NCBI GenBank assembly: GCA_023663345.1
Contig: JAMPHR010000003.1
Coordinates: 353,487-417,486 of the forward strand
Reading direction: 5' to 3'
From: Paenibacillus sp.
GTDB taxonomy: Bacteria > Bacteroidota > Bacteroidia > Bacteroidales > Muribaculaceae
Length of the DNA stretch: 64,000 nt
How positions within the stretch are numbered: position 1 is the stretch's first letter; every line of letters starts with the position of its first letter. Below, piece after piece: positions 61,234 to 64,000 of the stretch. The translations under genes and the position numbers were made by a program. Under the pieces are notes generated by a model. The model was given only the letters and a program-made list of their open reading frames with translations. It did no database searches and was not told the DNA's origin.

Positions 61234-61908
61234 ATGAATACTGTAAGTTTTAAATCCCTATTGTATATTGCTCTGTTATCCCCTGTCACATCCCTGATGC
61301 TGTCGTGCGCCGGTGAGGCCACCGACGGTCGGCAGTCAGGCCAAGATTCAGGGGAAGAACTTTTCGAGACATCCGACCTGTCGCTTTTCGAGTTGCGCGA
61401 CCGCGTGAAACGTGTCACCACCCATACATATTATAATGTCACCCCCGATGCCGACTCGGTGATCATCGACTCTGTGCCCGCCAATGTAGTCACTACTGAG
61501 ATCTACTTCGATTCGCTCGGACATTATGTCCCCCGGCGTGACGAGCGTCTGCGCCGCGACGAGTGGGGGCGCATAGTGCGTTGGGAGGATCGCCGGCCCA
61601 ATCTCAGAAGAGTTCACGGTGGATTCCTGAAGGACACTCTCAGTTACCGGCACGTATCGTCCAATGTGGTGCAGTCGACCGGAATGGGTGATTACTCCGT
61701 TACGGTCTACGACGACCGCCGCAGGGTGGTGGGGCAGTACACCGATCCGCTTGCCGATGGTGACCACACTGCTGTGTTCAATCTCTACCGTGACGAGGAT
61801 GGCCGTGGCAACTGGACCGAGCGTCTGAGCGTGTGGACCACCCAGTCGGAAGGCGCCCGGCCCCACATCTCCTATTCCCTCGACAGGCGTGAGATAATAT
61901 ATTATTGA
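61234..61908 (+). CDS. Hypothetical lipoprotein
   Basis: A 224-residue protein with a lipoprotein-like signal (SPVTSLMLS-Cys25, followed by AGEATDG). The mature part is charged and lacks membrane segments; beta-strand segments with repeated YxxxSYDD or RRDEWGRIVRWEDRR patterns are reminiscent of YD/RHS-type repeats, but I cannot assign a family with confidence. It follows nhaD and precedes a large perfect stem-loop facing the fimbrillin operon. Confidence 0.75.
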   Translation: MNTVSFKSLLYIALLSPVTSLMLSCAGEATDGRQSGQDSGEELFETSDLSLFELRDRVKRVTTHTYYNVTPDADSVIIDSVPANVVTTEIYFDSLGHYVPRRDERLRRDEWGRIVRWEDRRPNLRRVHGGFLKDTLSYRHVSSNVVQSTGMGDYSVTVYDDRRRVVGQYTDPLADGDHTAVFNLYRDEDGRGNWTERLSVWTTQSEGARPHISYSLDRREIIYY

Positions 61909-61926
61909 CAGCATATCCCGCAAAAT

Positions 61927-61974
61927 CGACACAGGAGTCCCCGTGCCCCAACGGCCACGGGGACTCCTGTGTCG
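61927..61974. terminator. Perfect 19-bp bidirectional stem-loop
   Basis: CGACACAGGAGTCCCCGTG pairs perfectly with CACGGGGACTCCTGTGTCG around a 10-base loop, between converging genes; the minus-strand side is followed by ATTTTG. Confidence 0.85.
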
Positions 61975-61992
61975 ATAAGGATGGAATTATGT

Positions 61993-63081
61993 TTACTGGT
62001 AATTGGTGGTCACGTCGACGTAAGAGTCTACCGACGGGGTTCCAAACTCGATGGCGCCCATATCCTCATTGGAATTGATCACGAGGTTGTACACATAGTG
62101 ATAGCCTGGATGCCATTCCGAGAAACTGCTTGTCGACAGCGGGAATTTCAGCAGACCGTCACCGAATGTGCTGCCCTCCACGATATTCTCAGCCGGTGTA
62201 TTTTCGTTAGGCCAGAGTTTCGCACCGCTCTTGGCATCGTATACCGAACACATCACGGTGATATAGTTATCGCCTCCGGCACCGTTGCTGCGCCAGTTCA
62301 GGGTCTGTGGAGTCATGTATTTCGCTCCTCCCATCCCCATGCCGGTGGTAGCCATATCCGTGGCAGTGGTGGTAAGGGTGATTATATCGTTGGCATCCTG
62401 CGACATGTGCAGCAAGTAGGCCATAGGTGTATTCTGGTCGGTCCATGTGCCTATGCTTTCAGCCGATGGACTTCCCGATGTGGATGCCGAAGGAAAATGG
62501 AAATTACCCTTAGTCATGATATTGGCAAGAGCGACATTTGTTACCTTCACCTGTAGATTGGTATTGGTCGAGCTCATTTTTACGGTCACTTTCGAGAGTG
62601 CGTGGCGGAAATTGAACAGCACCTGGGCGTTGGCCATACCGGCATTGCCTGTGAGGTTGGGGCTCACGGCATAGATTATGTCTTCGGTACCCGGATAGCT
62701 GTCGTAAGGTATGGGCTTAAGAGGATCGCTCGTGCCCAGCCACGAGGCAGGGGCGAAGGCATAGAAATCAACCGATTCCTTGGCGGGCCAATATTGCAGA
62801 GGTGAGTAGGTCCAGGTATTTGTGCCGGTCTTTTTTACCTCTACATTGTTCATGAATACATTTGGCGAAGTCGTCGTGCCGGTATAGGCATACACATTGA
62901 AGGTGGTGAGGTTGTTGGTGGTGATGTCGCCGACTCGTGAGAACTCGGTGTTGGCGGCAAATCTTATGGCATTGTCCGCATTGTTGTCAACTATGGGACT
63001 GTCCTCTTCCGACGAACATGCCGGGAGCATCGCACCCGACAGCCCTATGAAGGCCGATAATAGTAAATAATATTTTTTCAT
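61993..63081 (-). CDS. Fimbrillin-family lipoprotein
   Basis: A 362-residue lipoprotein (SGAMLPA-Cys22, then SSEEDSP). The mature part follows the fimbrillin/Mfa-like layout: IRFAANTEFSRVGDITTNNLTTFNVYAYTG near the N-terminus, YSPLQYWPAKESVDFYAFAPAS, and the central FNFRHALSKVTVKMSST strand, with the C-terminal HPGYHYVYNLVINSNEDMGAIEF. Such proteins form or cap surface fimbriae after lipid-anchored export and Arg- or Lys-gingipain-like processing. ATG 63081 begins the signal; a GTG in frame six bases upstream is not needed. It follows the DUF5119 gene, as usual. Confidence 0.92.
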   Translation of the reverse strand: MKKYYLLLSAFIGLSGAMLPACSSEEDSPIVDNNADNAIRFAANTEFSRVGDITTNNLTTFNVYAYTGTTTSPNVFMNNVEVKKTGTNTWTYSPLQYWPAKESVDFYAFAPASWLGTSDPLKPIPYDSYPGTEDIIYAVSPNLTGNAGMANAQVLFNFRHALSKVTVKMSSTNTNLQVKVTNVALANIMTKGNFHFPSASTSGSPSAESIGTWTDQNTPMAYLLHMSQDANDIITLTTTATDMATTGMGMGGAKYMTPQTLNWRSNGAGGDNYITVMCSVYDAKSGAKLWPNENTPAENIVEGSTFGDGLLKFPLSTSSFSEWHPGYHYVYNLVINSNEDMGAIEFGTPSVDSYVDVTTNYQ

Positions 63082-63154
63082 GTTCACAATGGTTTTTATA
63101 TCCTTTTATACTGCGATTGTTATTTTGAATAATCTGTTATGTATTATGGACATG

Positions 63155-64000
63155 TCAGAGATATATGTCTATCACATGCCAGCCGTCTATATCCACGATG
63201 ATGCCCACATCATCATCAGAGGGTGGCTCGGGGGGTATGCCTTCGGGGATCTCCAGTCCATCTATATATATGTAAACGTTTCGTAGCCAGGGACTGTTTA
63301 TCACCTGATCGGTCACATCAAAGCTTTTCGAGAAGCTCTTTCCGTCGGTGCGGGTGACGGCTATAGTGAGGGTGAAACCGGGCACGCCCGCAGGGGTGCC
63401 GAGGCCGGTGGTGCTTCCTCTCAGTCCGGCAGATCCATCGCCTCCCGATGCTAAGGTGATCGGGATGGAGCAGGTGTTGTCGCCGGTGGTGCCAGATCTT
63501 ACCGTCATGGACGAGGCTACGCCGTCGAGGCGTGCCGTGGCGCTCCTCACACGGTCCATCCCCTTGATGTCACGGAATACTACGGTATATACTGTGGAAA
63601 GGGAGTCGGGATAGCATCTCACAAGGCTCTTGGGACATTCCTTGCACGACCCGTCCTCGAGGGTGTATTCGACTCCGCAGAGTGTCACTTCGAGATTGTC
63701 GACCACGGCGGCATAAAGCATCCCTGTAGGTCGTGACGATGTTCCTCCGGAGCTTCTGGTCCGGGCCGTGAGCCCGTTGAATGTATCCGCGCCGTCAAAT
63801 TCTATTCCCGGCAGGTCATTGTTTACGGCTATCATACGGTATCGTCCGGCGGGCAACTCCACCTTTCCGCCGTCGTGCCCTGCAATGTCAAATCTCCACA
63901 TGCGGGTCCAGCCCGACACCGGATAGAAGTAAAGCGTCATTCCGTCAACATCGGCTCCGGGAGCCTTGTCCCATATAAACTTGATGTCGATGGTGCGCAC
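63155..64000 (-). CDS. DUF5119 domain protein, 5' end outside the window
   Basis: At least 281 residues; the start lies beyond the right edge. The visible part matches DUF5119 proteins: IKFIWDKAPGADVDGMTLYFYP, PAGRYRMIAVNNDLPGIEF and CPKSLVRCYPDSLSTVYTVVF, ending IDGWHVIDIYL. These proteins sit beside fimbrillins and are considered Mfa2/FimB-like anchoring or minor fimbrial subunits. It is the upstream gene of a leftward fimbrial operon with the fimbrillin 74 bp away. Confidence 0.88.
   Translation of the reverse strand: MRTIDIKFIWDKAPGADVDGMTLYFYPVSGWTRMWRFDIAGHDGGKVELPAGRYRMIAVNNDLPGIEFDGADTFNGLTARTRSSGGTSSRPTGMLYAAVVDNLEVTLCGVEYTLEDGSCKECPKSLVRCYPDSLSTVYTVVFRDIKGMDRVRSATARLDGVASSMTVRSGTTGDNTCSIPITLASGGDGSAGLRGSTTGLGTPAGVPGFTLTIAVTRTDGKSFSKSFDVTDQVINSPWLRNVYIYIDGLEIPEGIPPEPPSDDDVGIIVDIDGWHVIDIYL

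Noticed and set aside
1-64000. rRNA, tRNA, CRISPR arrays and prophage genes
   Set aside because: I looked for conserved rRNA segments, cloverleaf patterns, regularly spaced repeats and phage structural or integrase genes and saw none.

Overview
The window looks like chromosome of a gut Bacteroidales bacterium, most likely Muribaculaceae or a close relative; this is inferred from gene content, not proven. The signs are two SusC/SusD pairs, a transmembrane AraC-type PUL regulator, a DUF4421 protein, a fimbrillin with a DUF5119 partner, a bile-salt-hydrolase-like enzyme, and promoters of the Bacteroidetes type (TTTG / 19-21 nt / TAnnTTTG). No rRNA, tRNA or CRISPR array is visible.

Layout. 1-4.8 kb: an MFS drug exporter, two tandemly duplicated 119-residue membrane proteins with duplicated promoters, small palindromic repeats, and a secreted N-terminal-cysteine amidase. 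4.9-11 kb: mostly housekeeping genes (MATE exporter, RNase H1, a diverged alanine-dehydrogenase-like protein, shikimate kinase, GreA, HIT protein, MenA). 11-18.3 kb: an efflux operon (adaptor, RND pump, TolC, isochorismatase-like hydrolase) divergent from an AraC regulator. 18.4-22.3 kb: DUF4421 protein, PadR-PspC pair with a good candidate operator, and a zeta-kinase gene coupled to a 58-residue ORF.

22.5-49 kb is a pectin utilisation locus. SusC-SusD-DUF5123 lipoprotein run leftward and SusC-SusD run rightward from one 700 bp intergenic region whose two mRNA leaders are near mirror images. Rightward follow a GH28-GH105 fusion, a GH43, a CE8 pectin methylesterase, and the cytoplasmic galacturonate pathway (UxaC, UxaB, UxaA) with an ExuT-type transporter. 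Together they would demethylate and cut pectin outside the cytoplasm, import uronic acids and convert galacturonate to 2-keto-3-deoxygluconate; no polysaccharide lyase and no KDG kinase or aldolase gene lies in the window. A decayed MntA-type nucleotidyltransferase and a palindromic element are inserted between SusD and GH28-GH105.

49-55.7 kb: a small 2[4Fe-4S] ferredoxin, then a regulator with propeller, Y_Y_Y, one membrane span and an AraC DNA-binding domain but no kinase or receiver, interrupted by a one-base frameshift in a C run. Directly downstream lie two exact 14-bp repeats with a 21-bp period against the promoter of a GH31 glycosidase, followed by a GH43-CBM6 enzyme. 56-64 kb: glutamate dehydrogenase, an AraC regulator divergent from an alpha/beta hydrolase, NhaD, a lipoprotein, and a fimbrillin/DUF5119 pair running off the right edge.

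The most interesting signals are regulatory: the mirrored SusC leaders with a thrice-repeated 15-mer, and the kinase-less membrane AraC regulator next to a textbook direct-repeat operator.
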